Shown one piece after another: positions 1 to 10,820 of a DNA stretch of 64,000 nucleotides. The notes under the pieces are model-generated. The model was not told the DNA's origin and ran no database searches. It saw nothing but the letters and a program-made list of their open reading frames with translations. The DNA comes from Sulfuricurvum sp. GTDB lineage: Bacteria; Campylobacterota; Campylobacteria; Campylobacterales; Sulfurimonadaceae. Numbering within the stretch: position 1 is the first letter of the stretch; every line of letters starts with the position of its first letter. The stretch is taken from contig NZ_JAQTUH010000002.1 of NCBI RefSeq assembly GCF_028710345.1, positions 186,001-250,000 on the forward strand. Direction: 5' to 3'. The translations under genes and the position numbers were made by a program.

Positions 1-248
1 AGCAAAAAAGCGGTCTGAAACTTGATCTTCATGGTCTGCGGGGCGAAGAGGCGTGCGAGCGGATGGATAAGTTCCTCTCCGATGCGCTCTTGCAGGGATT
101 CGATGAGGTGATTATCTATCACGGGATCGGAACGGGTAAACTCTCCTATGCGGTCAAAGAGTTTCTAAAAGCTCATCCGAGTGTCAAAAGCTTCACCGAT
201 GCCCCTCAGCATTTGGGGGGATTCGGGGCGAAGATCGTCCGTCTCTAA
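1..248 (+). CDS. mutS2: MutS2 family protein, C-terminal Smr domain (partial)
   Basis: The frame is open from base 3, so only the last 81 codons are present. They form a complete Smr domain: LDLHG near the start, then the HGIGTGKL motif and the closing GGFGAKIVRL, which is the classic end of MutS2. MutS2 proteins act on branched DNA and suppress recombination, or act on collided ribosomes; the Smr domain supplies nuclease activity. The N-terminal ATPase part lies upstream of the window, so the full-length assignment is inferred from this domain alone. Confidence 0.85.
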   Translation, partial: QKSGLKLDLHGLRGEEACERMDKFLSDALLQGFDEVIIYHGIGTGKLSYAVKEFLKAHPSVKSFTDAPQHLGGFGAKIVRL

Positions 249-256
249 GTATCCGC

Positions 257-317
257 CGTCATTCCCAACTCGATTGGGAATCCATTTCTCCGTCATCCCG
301 TGCTTGATACGGGATCT
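257..317. repeat. Dispersed palindromic repeat, family A (two units)
   Basis: Two adjacent short palindromes, at 257-284 and 291-317, each start with CGTCAT, carry inverted arms around a central CTCGAT or CTTGAT, and end in GGAATCCA or GGGATCT. The same pattern recurs at eight or more sites in the window. Confidence 0.85.
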
Positions 318-375
318 ATCCCCTTTCCCCTTGCAAACTTTCGCATTTCATAGTAGAATCTTTAAAAATATGTTA
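305..375 (+). repeat. Long direct repeat, copy 1 (partner at 2091-2161)
   Basis: About 70 bases starting in the family A palindrome and running through a pyrimidine tract and a promoter recur with few differences at 2091-2161. The duplicated unit is longer than the palindrome, so repeat and promoter were copied together. Confidence 0.8.
331..359 (+). promoter_or_regulatory. Sigma70-type promoter inside the direct repeat
   Basis: TTGCAA at 331-336 and TAGAAT at 354-359 are separated by exactly 17 bases. It points to the lipoprotein gene starting at 411. Confidence 0.65.
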
Positions 376-410
376 TCAATTGTTTATATAATCAAGTGAG
401 GAATTTTATA

Positions 411-728
411 TTGCGACACTATATATTTATAATCATTTTCGTATTTAACTTATCTGGTTGTTATACACTTAACCAAGAAAAGTTAGAAACATATGTAACC
501 AATAATGTTGCGTCTGGAATGAGTCTATCGAGCGTATCAATATATTTGGAAGAAGATGGTTTTACATGTGATAGCCAAAGTTTCAAGCCAATAATATCAT
601 GTACAAGATCATTTAATAATTTTTTGACTCTACAAAATTGTCAAGAGCGAATTAATCTTTATCCTGATCAAACTTATACAAATGTTGAAAAAGTTGAACC
701 CATGCAAATAATGTGTGTTGGTTTCTGA
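411..728 (+). CDS. Small lipoprotein, unknown function
   Basis: About 105 residues with a hydrophobic N-terminus (HYIFIIIFVF) and a lipobox LSGC that puts the lipidated cysteine at residue 17, so it is predicted to be membrane-anchored. Two further cysteines follow (FTCDS, ISCTR) and may form a disulfide. A TTG start at 411 is chosen because GAGG at 398-401 is well spaced; a GTG at 396 in the same frame lacks such a site. The gene is AT-rich compared with mutS2 and ligA, suggesting transfer. I recognise no family. Confidence 0.6.
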   Translation: MRHYIFIIIFVFNLSGCYTLNQEKLETYVTNNVASGMSLSSVSIYLEEDGFTCDSQSFKPIISCTRSFNNFLTLQNCQERINLYPDQTYTNVEKVEPMQIMCVGF

Positions 729-729
729 T

Positions 730-801
730 CCCTCATTCCCACTTTCGGAGTGGGAATACAGACTAATGCTACACATTGACACTTAGGAGAGTGGGCGCGA
801 G
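730..801. repeat. Dispersed repeat, family B, copy 1
   Basis: A 72-base element starting CCCTCATTCCCACTTT and ending GAGAGTGGGCGCGAG. A second copy lies at 1400-1471 in the same orientation, so the pair brackets the gene at 839-1381. Confidence 0.75.
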
Positions 802-838
802 TTACAAAAAAGTTATATTGGAGGGATGGATAAATTCT

Positions 839-1381
839 ATGTATAGATATTTTTTTATTATTGTGAGTATATTTATATATTTTACATCTATGCAAGCTTC
901 TCAAATTGTAGAGTCTACTGATATCGGAGGAAAAGTTGGTATTGTACGTGCCGAACTAATGGAGATTGAGAAAAATGAGTACGTAACGTATGCAGAAATA
1001 CGTTTATTTCATGATCAAGCTACTATCCCATTTCAAAGGATTGCAGTCGATGTTGAAATTGAAAGACCATATTTTGAATTCGTTGATCTTAATGGTGATA
1101 CTTATAAAGATTTAGTGTTTTATCGAACATGTGGTGCTGGATACCAATGTGTCGGCCCATTTCCATTCGCCGGCGATGTATATATATTTAATCCTGATAG
1201 AGAGAGATTCGAAGCACTTTCAGCTCTTTCTGAACGAGGTGAAGTTCAGTCAGCTAAGAGAAAAGGCTGTGCTACTGTCTATTACAAAAGTGGTCTTTCT
1301 GGGTATACAACAGAAACTTGGTGTATTGATAAACGTTCATGTAGTGGTTGGAAACTAAAGTCACTTGATGGTGGCGAATAA
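839..1381 (+). CDS. Secreted protein, possibly XAC2610-like
   Basis: The start at 839 is chosen because it opens directly into a signal peptide (MYRYFFIIVSIFIYF, cleavage probably after MQA); GGAGG at 820-824 lies upstream with a long spacing, and the longer in-frame start would bury the signal. The mature part has a DLNGDTYKDLV segment typical of calcium-binding FG-GAP or XAC2610-type repeats, and six cysteines. A periplasmic inhibitor-like or ligand-binding role is speculation. It is AT-rich and sits alone between two family B repeats, like an inserted cassette. Confidence 0.6.
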   Translation: MYRYFFIIVSIFIYFTSMQASQIVESTDIGGKVGIVRAELMEIEKNEYVTYAEIRLFHDQATIPFQRIAVDVEIERPYFEFVDLNGDTYKDLVFYRTCGAGYQCVGPFPFAGDVYIFNPDRERFEALSALSERGEVQSAKRKGCATVYYKSGLSGYTTETWCIDKRSCSGWKLKSLDGGE

Positions 1382-1399
1382 TAAAATAGAAAAATCTTG

Positions 1400-1471
1400 C
1401 CCTCGTTCCCACTTTACAAGTGAAAATGCAGGTGGTTGCTACACACTCACACTCGGGAGAGTGGGAGCGAG
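1400..1471. repeat. Dispersed repeat, family B, copy 2
   Basis: Direct repeat of 730-801: it starts CCCTCGTTCCCACTTTAC and ends GAGAGTGGGAGCGAG, with several substitutions in between. Confidence 0.75.
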
Positions 1472-1541
1472 AAACTTTAATACACCATGCTACCCATACA
1501 AAAGTATTGCTAATTTATAAAATAGATGATACACTTACTGC

Positions 1542-1820
1542 ATGAAAAAGACCAAATTCGATTGGGATGAAAATAAAAATACTCAAAACCAAGAAAAGCA
1601 TCATGTCTCGTTTGAACATGCTCAATATGCTTTTGCGGATGAGAAGAGAATAATCGCAGAGGATTTGGAACACAGCCAAGACGAAAAGCGGTATTTTTGT
1701 ATCGGTAAAGTAGATGGTGAAATACTCACTGTGCGATTTACCTACAGAGATAACGTCATTCGGATTTTTGGTGCAGGATATTGGAGAAAAGGAAAAAAAA
1801 CTTATGAAGAAAACCGTTAA
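1542..1820 (+). CDS. brnT: BrnT-family toxin (type II TA, ribonuclease)
   Basis: 92 residues matching the BrnT/DUF497 pattern from end to end: FDWDENK at the N-terminus, a conserved KHHVSFEHA segment, a D-x-x-H-S strand (DLEHSQDEKR), then VRFTYR and an arginine-containing tail. BrnT toxins are RelE-fold ribonucleases that inhibit translation and are neutralised by BrnA. The next gene, 1804-2046, overlaps by 17 bases and is the expected antitoxin, in the usual toxin-first order. Length is normal and no key segment is missing, so the module looks intact. Confidence 0.85.
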   Translation: MKKTKFDWDENKNTQNQEKHHVSFEHAQYAFADEKRIIAEDLEHSQDEKRYFCIGKVDGEILTVRFTYRDNVIRIFGAGYWRKGKKTYEENR

Positions 1821-2046
1821 ATATACAGATGAACCAATCGGAGATTTGAAAATTGTAGCCGATTTTTTGCCTCCACCAAAAGATTTGATTTTTAAAGATG
1901 ACACCGTCAAAATCACCATTTCATTGACCAAAGAGAGTGTTGAATTTTTTAAAAAAGAGGCAGAAAAACATCATACGCAGTATCAAAAAATGATACGAAA
2001 CTTATTGGATGTATATGCGAATAATCATCAGGTAAAAGCGGGGTAA
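1804..2046 (+). CDS. brnA: BrnA-like antitoxin (CopG-type DNA-binding)
   Basis: 80 residues from the ATG at 1804, which lies within the end of brnT; a longer frame is open upstream but has no other support. The C-terminal half (VKITISLTKESVEFF followed by a helix) is the ribbon-helix-helix pattern of CopG/BrnA antitoxins. In characterised systems BrnA binds BrnT and represses the operon. Overlap with the toxin suggests translational coupling. Confidence 0.8.
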   Translation: MKKTVKYTDEPIGDLKIVADFLPPPKDLIFKDDTVKITISLTKESVEFFKKEAEKHHTQYQKMIRNLLDVYANNHQVKAG

Positions 2047-2055
2047 TATTCTCTT

Positions 2056-2161
2056 CGTCATCCCGTATGACCGTAGGAAATCCTTTAGGGCTCGATACGG
2101 GATATATCCCCTTTCCCCTTGCAAACTTCCCCATTTCATAGTAAAATCTTTAAAAATATGT
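2056..2161. repeat. Family A repeat plus long direct repeat, copy 2
   Basis: A family A palindrome at 2056-2103 (CGTCATCCCG...GATACGGGAT, with an unusual insert) runs straight into a copy of the 305-375 sequence at 2091-2161. The two long copies are in the same orientation, about 1.8 kb apart, and bracket the lipoprotein, secreted protein and brnTA. Confidence 0.8.
2119..2147 (+). promoter_or_regulatory. Sigma70-type promoter inside the second repeat copy
   Basis: TTGCAA at 2119-2124 and TAAAAT at 2142-2147, spacer 17. It could drive the Sel1-type gene at 2281 with a leader of about 125 bases. Confidence 0.6.
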
Positions 2162-2280
2162 CATTTTGTTTAATTCTAATGGTTACGTTTTGATATTTTA
2201 AATATTGGATGTGCTGTTAGGGATTAAGTGAAAGGATAAATTACAAAAAAGGTGTTTAGGCACTTTTAAAGAGTTGAAAG

Positions 2281-2580
2281 ATGAAGACCATTTTACTAGT
2301 AGTTATACTGTTTACCAGTAATGTAAGTGCCGATGTTTTTAGTGATGCAAACCAAGCATATAAAAATGGAGATTATAAAAAAGCCAGTGAACTTATGGAA
2401 AAAGCGTGTAATACTGGACACATGAGGGCTTGTTGGGATTTAGGACTTTTTTATTCCAACGGTCGAGGTGTTAATCGTGATGAAAAAAAAGCACTAAGTT
2501 TGTATAAAAAAGCATGTGATGGCGGTTTTGAAAACGGATGTACCAGTTATGATATATATAAAGACCTTTATCATCAATAG
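2281..2580 (+). CDS. Secreted Sel1/Hcp-like repeat protein
   Basis: 99 residues: a signal peptide (MKTILLVVILFTSNVSA) then two Sel1-like helical repeats. Cysteines occur in pairs seven residues apart (ACNTGHMRAC, ACDGGFENGC), the arrangement seen in Helicobacter cysteine-rich (Hcp) proteins, where each repeat is locked by a disulfide. A periplasmic or secreted protein-binding role is likely. GAAAG lies just ahead of the ATG. It is short compared with Hcp proteins, which usually have four or more repeats, so it may be a trimmed family member. Confidence 0.75.
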   Translation: MKTILLVVILFTSNVSADVFSDANQAYKNGDYKKASELMEKACNTGHMRACWDLGLFYSNGRGVNRDEKKALSLYKKACDGGFENGCTSYDIYKDLYHQ

Positions 2581-2635
2581 TACTCTCTCGTTGTTTAATA
2601 GAGAAGAGTAATAAACTACTAAAGGAAGTTAAATT

Positions 2636-3226
2636 ATGTCAAGATATTTAAAAATAGTTATGTTGGTGCTGTTCTATACAACATTAGTGTCTGCTGATAC
2701 TTTAATATGGTCTCAACAATTTAAACCATCAACCGAGGATGGACAAAATATATTTAAAATTACTAATAAAGAGATTTACCCTAAAGATATTTTATCCCGT
2801 AAAGCCGGAATGCAGGATAAATGGATTGCATGGGCAGGGATTGTAAAAAAGGTAGAGTATTTTGAGAGTAGATATGGACCTACAGCTAAAGTAACGATTG
2901 AACACCATTTTTTTGATTGGATTGAAGATCATGGGGCACAAGAAGAGTTATTTTTCTTATCATCAAGAGGAGAAGGTGATTTTGATATTTTTGTCCCTGT
3001 CAATATGCAAAAACCTGAAAATGAGAGAATACCTCTAGGTATAATGGCTGTGGTTATTGGTAAACCGCAAGTCGTAATAGACAAAGATAATAAGTCCCAT
3101 CTAGTTGTACTAACGAAATATTATGACTTTATAAAGAAGAGTGCATTTCGAATGGATGTATTTGATTATGGGAGAAATGGCGAGCCGATTCATAAAGTGG
3201 AAAATAGCATTTTTTGGCAAAAGTAA
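2636..3226 (+). CDS. Exported protein, unknown function
   Basis: 196 residues with a clear signal peptide (MSRYLKIVMLVLFYTT, cleavage near VSA). The start is well placed behind AAAGGAAG. The middle segment (WIAWAGIVKKVEYFE, then LGIMAVVIGKP) is faintly reminiscent of the beta-rich core of Slp outer-membrane lipoproteins, but there is no lipobox and the likeness is weak. It lies 55 bases after the Sel1-like gene and may be co-transcribed with it. AT-rich composition again suggests an accessory gene. Confidence 0.6.
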   Translation: MSRYLKIVMLVLFYTTLVSADTLIWSQQFKPSTEDGQNIFKITNKEIYPKDILSRKAGMQDKWIAWAGIVKKVEYFESRYGPTAKVTIEHHFFDWIEDHGAQEELFFLSSRGEGDFDIFVPVNMQKPENERIPLGIMAVVIGKPQVVIDKDNKSHLVVLTKYYDFIKKSAFRMDVFDYGRNGEPIHKVENSIFWQK

Positions 3227-3308
3227 GATTCAAAAAAAATCTTTTATTCAAAAGTTCCTAAAAGGTTAATTTGATTTTGAATTTTGGGTGAAAATTATTC
3301 GTTTATAG

Positions 3309-3314
3309 TATAAT
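3309..3314 (+). promoter_or_regulatory. -10 box for the Sel1-repeat gene
   Basis: TATAAT preceded by an AT-rich stretch, 33 bases before the GTG start at 3347. No good -35 is visible, which is usual in Campylobacterota. Confidence 0.5.
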
Positions 3315-3346
3315 TTGCATTATTTTTTTTAGAAAAAGGTTTTTTA

Positions 3347-4291
3347 GTGTTTAAAACACTCTTTCGCCCGCTGATTCAAGCACATAATATCAATAAAATA
3401 AAGAAATTAGCGGTTAACGGTGATGCAGAGGCACAAAACAAATTTGCCAAAATGTACCATTTTGGATTATACGTAGAACAAAATTATACTCAAGCAGCAA
3501 TATGGTACACCAAAGCAGCCACTCAAGGTGTGATTCAGGCACAAAGTGCTTTGGGGGAGCTTTATGAATATGGACAAGGTGTCAAACAGAATGATGCAAA
3601 AGCGTTCGAGTGGTATCACAAAGCGGCAGCTCGTGGTGATGCGTATGCCCAAAATAGTATAGGGTGGATGTACGAAAAGGGAAAAGGGGCAGAACAAGAT
3701 TACAAAAAAGCGTTACAGTGGTATTCGAAAGCAGCTGAACAAGGTGAAATTGACGCTCAGTACAATTTAGGAGTCATGTATAACAACGGTTTGGGAATAG
3801 CTCAAAACTATAAAATGGCGTTTAGATGGTTGAAACAGGCAGCTGAAAAGGGGCACATTCAAGCTCAAGCAGTTGTTGCTGCTATGTTGTTTGAAGGGCT
3901 TGGAGTCACTAAAGATGAAAGTTTAGCATTGGATTTTTATCATCAATCAGCTAAGAGTGGGTTCGCTCCGGCACAAAGTCATTTAGGGGTGATTAAAGAG
4001 AGAAATCGTGAGTTTTCTGATGCAAGAGTATGGTATCGAAAAGCCGCAGAACAGGGAGAACCAAGTGCATTGAGTCATTTAGGTTTGATGTATGAATTTG
4101 GAGAAAGTGTTGCACGAAATAGAATTATCGCGTATGGATTGTTTGAAATGGCAGTGACACAAGGGGATAAAACTGCGCTGGATATACGGGATACTATTGC
4201 TAAATCATTGACACAAAGTCAACGTGAAGAGGCGATAGAACTTGCCCATAACCCTAAAAAATTATGGGAATTATTGGATAATACTCTTTGA
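3347..4291 (+). CDS. Sel1-repeat protein (cytoplasmic)
   Basis: 314 residues built almost wholly of Sel1-type 36-residue repeats, about seven, recognisable by recurring A-x-x-x-L-G-x-x-Y-x-x-G and W-Y-x-K-A-A motifs (WYTKAATQG, WYHKAAARG, WYSKAAEQG, WYRKAAEQG). No signal peptide is present, so it probably acts inside the cell as a protein-protein scaffold. The start is the GTG at 3347, behind AAAAAGG. Unlike the smaller gene at 2281 it lacks paired cysteines. The specific partner is unknown. Confidence 0.8.
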   Translation: MFKTLFRPLIQAHNINKIKKLAVNGDAEAQNKFAKMYHFGLYVEQNYTQAAIWYTKAATQGVIQAQSALGELYEYGQGVKQNDAKAFEWYHKAAARGDAYAQNSIGWMYEKGKGAEQDYKKALQWYSKAAEQGEIDAQYNLGVMYNNGLGIAQNYKMAFRWLKQAAEKGHIQAQAVVAAMLFEGLGVTKDESLALDFYHQSAKSGFAPAQSHLGVIKERNREFSDARVWYRKAAEQGEPSALSHLGLMYEFGESVARNRIIAYGLFEMAVTQGDKTALDIRDTIAKSLTQSQREEAIELAHNPKKLWELLDNTL

Positions 4292-4317
4292 ACTTTGCAA
4301 CTTCAATAATGATAAAA

Positions 4318-4323
4318 TATAAT
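4318..4323 (+). promoter_or_regulatory. Possible -10 box upstream of ligA
   Basis: TATAAT in an AT-rich intergenic stretch, 70 bases before the ligA start. A second possible -10 (TATAAA) lies closer to the gene. Confidence 0.35.
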
Positions 4324-4386
4324 AAAGAATGAGTTAAGATATAAAACATTCTCACTGATGATTAAAAAAGTAATAAAAATGGATAA

Positions 4387-7602
<3,216 letters not shown>

Positions 7603-7687
7603 ATAAATCCTTACCCTAAAACTTTGGCGCAATGGTATCCTAAACAAAGTTATGTCACCATAACGTATTACATTATGATGGAACAAT

Positions 7688-8398
7688 ATGCGACTTGACA
7701 GTTATTTAGTAGAGTGTGGATTGGTTGAGAGCCGAAATAAAGCGCAACAGTTGATCAAAGATCACGCCGTGAGCGTGGATGGAAAGATTATAGATAAAGT
7801 TTCATTTGAAGCCGATGAGACTATGAAAATCGAAATCGCTGATGTTGCGCAATACGTGAGCCGTGCGGCGATTAAACTCAAAGGTTTCCTCCCTTTTACC
7901 GAATGGGAGATAAAAGGGGTTGATGCCCTCGATATCGGTTCATCTACCGGAGGATTTACCCAGATACTTTTAGAAGAGGGGGTAAATAGTGTCACCTGTG
8001 TCGATGTGGGGAGTGATCAACTCCATCCGAGCTTACGCGGTGATGTGCGGGTGAGCGTTCATGAAAATACCGATATTCGCAACTTTGTATCTGAAAAACC
8101 TTATGAACTGGTGACGTGCGACGTGGCGTTTATCCCGCTGGAACTTATCCTCGAATCCATCGATACATTAGCCTCAAAAAACATTATCCTCCTTTTTAAA
8201 CCGCAGTTTCAAGTGGGGCGTGAAGTAAAACGGGACAAAAACGGTGTGGTTAAAGACAACAGTGCCATCGGAAAAGCGATGATCCGTTTTGAAGATACGT
8301 GTTCATTATTAGGCTGGAAAATAATTGCCAAAGAGGTTGCCCATATAGCGGGGAAAGAGGGAAATCAGGAGATATGTTATGGCTTTGTCAAAGGTTGA
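7688..8398 (+). CDS. tlyA: TlyA-family rRNA 2'-O-methyltransferase
   Basis: 236 residues. An S4 RNA-binding domain (RLDSYLVECGLVESR, about residues 1-60) is followed by an FtsJ-like methyltransferase with the SAM motif DIGSSTGGFT and the KPQFQVG strand. TlyA methylates 16S and 23S rRNA cytidines and affects capreomycin susceptibility. It is divergent from the dehydrogenase gene, with an 85-base gap that must hold both promoters, and overlaps ribF by 20 bases, so the two are likely co-translated. Confidence 0.92.
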   Translation: MRLDSYLVECGLVESRNKAQQLIKDHAVSVDGKIIDKVSFEADETMKIEIADVAQYVSRAAIKLKGFLPFTEWEIKGVDALDIGSSTGGFTQILLEEGVNSVTCVDVGSDQLHPSLRGDVRVSVHENTDIRNFVSEKPYELVTCDVAFIPLELILESIDTLASKNIILLFKPQFQVGREVKRDKNGVVKDNSAIGKAMIRFEDTCSLLGWKIIAKEVAHIAGKEGNQEICYGFVKG

Positions 8399-9206
8399 TG
8401 CTATCGCCATCGGAGGGTTTGATGGGATGCACTTCGGGCATCAAAAACTCTTTGATGAATTAGGAAATCACGGAGCTATCGTCGTTATCGAGACGGGATA
8501 TGCCAACCTCACACCGGGGCGTGAGCGTGAACACCATACCCATTATCCCATTTTCTATTATTCACTCGATGATATCCGCCATCTAGAGGGGGAGGCGTTT
8601 GTAGCAATGTTGCTCAAACAATTTCCTTCTTTGAAAAAAATTGTTGTCGGATACGATTTTCATTTCGGAAAAAATCGCCGTTATTCTCATGCCTCATTGA
8701 ATGAATTGTTCGGTGGTGAAGTAAAAGTGGTGGAAGAGGTGTGTTGTGATGGTGATTCTGTCCATTCCCATAAAATCCGTGCCAAAATTCAAATCGGTGA
8801 CATCAGCGGAGCAAACCGTTTTTTAGCTCACAACTATACTATTAAAGGTTCGGTGATAAAAGGTCAAGGGATCGGTAAAACCGACCTTGTCCCGACAATC
8901 AATCTCGAATGCAGTGGATTTTTACTCCCGTATGAAGGGGTTTATGCGGCACTAACACGGTTGGATCATGAAGAGCATTGGCACCCTTCGGTAGTATTTC
9001 TAGGTCATCGGGTCACAACGGATGGAAGTTATGCGATTGAGAGTCATATTTTAGGTGAAACAATTGAGAGCTGTTCGAGAGCATCGATTAGTTTTGTCAA
9101 ATTTTTACGCAAAAATCAGAAATTTGAGTCACTCGAATTGCTTAAAAAGGCGATAGATGATGATAAATTGAGCGCAAAACAGACACTGCGCCATTTGAGT
9201 TTATAG
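8379..9206 (+). CDS. ribF: Bifunctional riboflavin kinase/FAD synthetase
   Basis: 275 residues. The N-terminal FAD synthetase domain has the nucleotidyl-transferase motif [11 protein letters not shown]; the C-terminal riboflavin kinase domain has [16 protein letters not shown], a slightly divergent form of the usual G-R-x-L-G-F-P-T-A-N motif. It makes FMN and FAD from riboflavin, including FAD for the flavoprotein next door. The family is usually about 310 residues, so this is a compact version typical of Campylobacterota. Confidence 0.92.
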   Translation: MALSKVDAIAIGGFDGMHFGHQKLFDELGNHGAIVVIETGYANLTPGREREHHTHYPIFYYSLDDIRHLEGEAFVAMLLKQFPSLKKIVVGYDFHFGKNRRYSHASLNELFGGEVKVVEEVCCDGDSVHSHKIRAKIQIGDISGANRFLAHNYTIKGSVIKGQGIGKTDLVPTINLECSGFLLPYEGVYAALTRLDHEEHWHPSVVFLGHRVTTDGSYAIESHILGETIESCSRASISFVKFLRKNQKFESLELLKKAIDDDKLSAKQTLRHLSL

Positions 9207-9267
9207 GAATTTAATCTCACTTGGGGTAAAATCCCCTCAATATTTTACTATGCAAAGGACGCTACCT

Positions 9268-9945
9268 ATGGGTGAGTTGTTTACTTTCTTCGGACTAATC
9301 AGTCACGAACATTCTTTTATCTTCCTCACACACATGCTTTTAACAGCGGCTATCGTATTGTTGATTGCTAAAATGGCAACGGCAAATATGCGTCTTGTTC
9401 CATCAGGATGTCAAAACGTTATGGAAGCGTATCTTGGCGGTGTACTTGCTATGGGTGCGGATGTTATGGGTCGTGCTGAAGCACGTCGTTACCTCCCGCT
9501 CGTTGCGACTATCGGTCTTTTCGTCGGTATCGCAAACGTTATCGGTGTTATCCCTGGTTTTGAAGCACCAAGTGCGTTTTTGGATTTTACCCTTGCTTTG
9601 GCATTGGTTGTTTTCACTTACTATAACTTCGAAGGTATTCGCCGTAACGGTCTTATCACTTACTTCAAGCACTTTATGGGTCCTGTATGGTGGTTGGCGT
9701 GGTTGATGTTCCCAATCGAAATTGTTTCTCACATCTCTCGTATTATCTCTTTGAGCTTCCGATTATTCGGTAACGTTAAAGGGGACGATATGTTCTTGAT
9801 GGTAATCTTGATGCTCGCTCCATGGGCATTGCCGATGATCCCTTTTGCATTATTGACCTTTATGGCATTTTTGCAAGCGTTTATTTTCATGATGCTTACC
9901 TATGTTTATCTTGGTGGTGCTGTTTTACTTAGCGACGAACACTAA
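9268..9945 (+). CDS. atpB: ATP synthase F0 subunit a
   Basis: 225 residues and 5-6 membrane helices. The essential arginine of the proton half-channel lies in SLSFRLFGN. The start at 9268 is preferred over the ATG at 9250 because AAAGGA (9255-9260) is 7 bases upstream of it. The gene stands apart from the rest of the ATP synthase genes, as is common in Campylobacterota. The next small membrane protein follows after 8 bases. Confidence 0.95.
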   Translation: MGELFTFFGLISHEHSFIFLTHMLLTAAIVLLIAKMATANMRLVPSGCQNVMEAYLGGVLAMGADVMGRAEARRYLPLVATIGLFVGIANVIGVIPGFEAPSAFLDFTLALALVVFTYYNFEGIRRNGLITYFKHFMGPVWWLAWLMFPIEIVSHISRIISLSFRLFGNVKGDDMFLMVILMLAPWALPMIPFALLTFMAFLQAFIFMMLTYVYLGGAVLLSDEH

Positions 9946-9953
9946 GAGGCTCT

Positions 9954-10241
9954 ATGAAAACTTCTACTCATGATGCTCTATTGAGCTTTCTCGGCGGTGC
10001 CTCTTGGGCATTTGCAATCATCGGGACATGGGTAACCTTCCAATCTTTCATTTTTCTAGGTCTTGTTACCGCCATTATGTTTACATTTCTCTTTATTTTT
10101 TTAGCCCTTTTTATTATTGCCGTTTTGCAAAACTTATCACTCTCTCGTGATCGTTACGAAGAGACGTTGAAACAAACGGTGCTCCTAAAAGAGATTCAAG
10201 AAAGCCTACAAGTCCCTTCTGAAAACTCTCACCAAGCGTAA
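9954..10241 (+). CDS. Small two-helix membrane protein downstream of atpB
   Basis: 95 residues with two hydrophobic segments (SWAFAIIGTWVTF and the long stretch around FIFLALFIIAVL) and a charged, coiled-coil-like tail. The 8-base spacing after atpB and its own AGAGG site imply co-transcription. By position it could assist F0 assembly in the way AtpI does, but no AtpI signature is visible; function unknown. Confidence 0.7.
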   Translation: MKTSTHDALLSFLGGASWAFAIIGTWVTFQSFIFLGLVTAIMFTFLFIFLALFIIAVLQNLSLSRDRYEETLKQTVLLKEIQESLQVPSENSHQA

Positions 10242-10290
10242 GCTATTTTTGGCTTCTTACTCTTATTTAATCCTCTGTTTCTTTTTTTGA

Positions 10291-10296
10291 TATAAT
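10291..10296 (+). promoter_or_regulatory. -10 box of the TA-thiE operon
   Basis: TATAAT 26 bases before the antitoxin start at 10322. Confidence 0.5.
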
Positions 10297-10321
10297 GTGT
10301 AAAAATGAATAAGGATGGAAA

Positions 10322-10546
10322 ATGCAAACATTAATGCTCGAAGTCAACGAGACTTTTCTATCAAAATTTTTAACCCTGTTAGATTCCCTTCCAAAAGATC
10401 AAGTTCGTGTCAAAGACGATAAACTATCAATAGAGATTAAGAATAGAATCTCCGCTATCGATGATGGCAATGAGGTACTTATACCTCATAATCAGTTTTG
10501 GGAAAGATTTGAAGATAGGGTAAAGCATTTTAAAAATGCGCATTGA
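10322..10546 (+). CDS. Putative antitoxin of a RelE/ParE-type pair
   Basis: 74 residues, acidic and basic in alternation, starting MQTLMLEVNETF with a beta strand and helix like many small RelB/ParD-type antitoxins. It precedes and overlaps a RelE/ParE-like toxin by 11 bases, which is the main support. No ribbon-helix-helix motif is obvious, so the DNA-binding mode is uncertain. AAGGATGG provides a ribosome site. Confidence 0.7.
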   Translation: MQTLMLEVNETFLSKFLTLLDSLPKDQVRVKDDKLSIEIKNRISAIDDGNEVLIPHNQFWERFEDRVKHFKNAH

Positions 10547-10820
10547 GTATTCGCCCCGTTTTAATGACGAACTTTTTAAAATTTATCTCTTTATCGCTAG
10601 TGATAGCATCACCCATGCTGACCTATTTGTCTCCAAACTCAAAACCACCATTGAAAAAATCCCTCCTATGCCGTATCGCCATAGACAATCATTAAAATCA
10701 GATGATAAAGAGGTTAGAGATTTGGTGTTTGAGGGGTATGTGGTTGTCTATCGTATAGTTAAAAGTGATAAGCGGATAGATATTATAGGACTTTTCAGTG
10801 AAAATGAGTGGGAGCTATGA
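10536..10820 (+). CDS. RelE/ParE superfamily toxin
   Basis: 94 residues with the family pattern: IEYSPRFNDELFKIYLFIA at the N-terminus, a middle YRHRQSLK turn, and the closing strands VRDLVFEGYVVVYRIV and IDIIGLF. Such toxins either cleave mRNA at the ribosome (RelE) or poison gyrase (ParE); the sequence does not decide which. The stop overlaps the thiE start as ATGA. Confidence 0.82.
   Translation: MRIEYSPRFNDELFKIYLFIASDSITHADLFVSKLKTTIEKIPPMPYRHRQSLKSDDKEVRDLVFEGYVVVYRIVKSDKRIDIIGLFSENEWEL

Noticed and set aside
181-399. 72-codon frame overlapping the end of mutS2
   Set aside because: It is mostly translated repeat and promoter sequence out of frame with the Smr domain.
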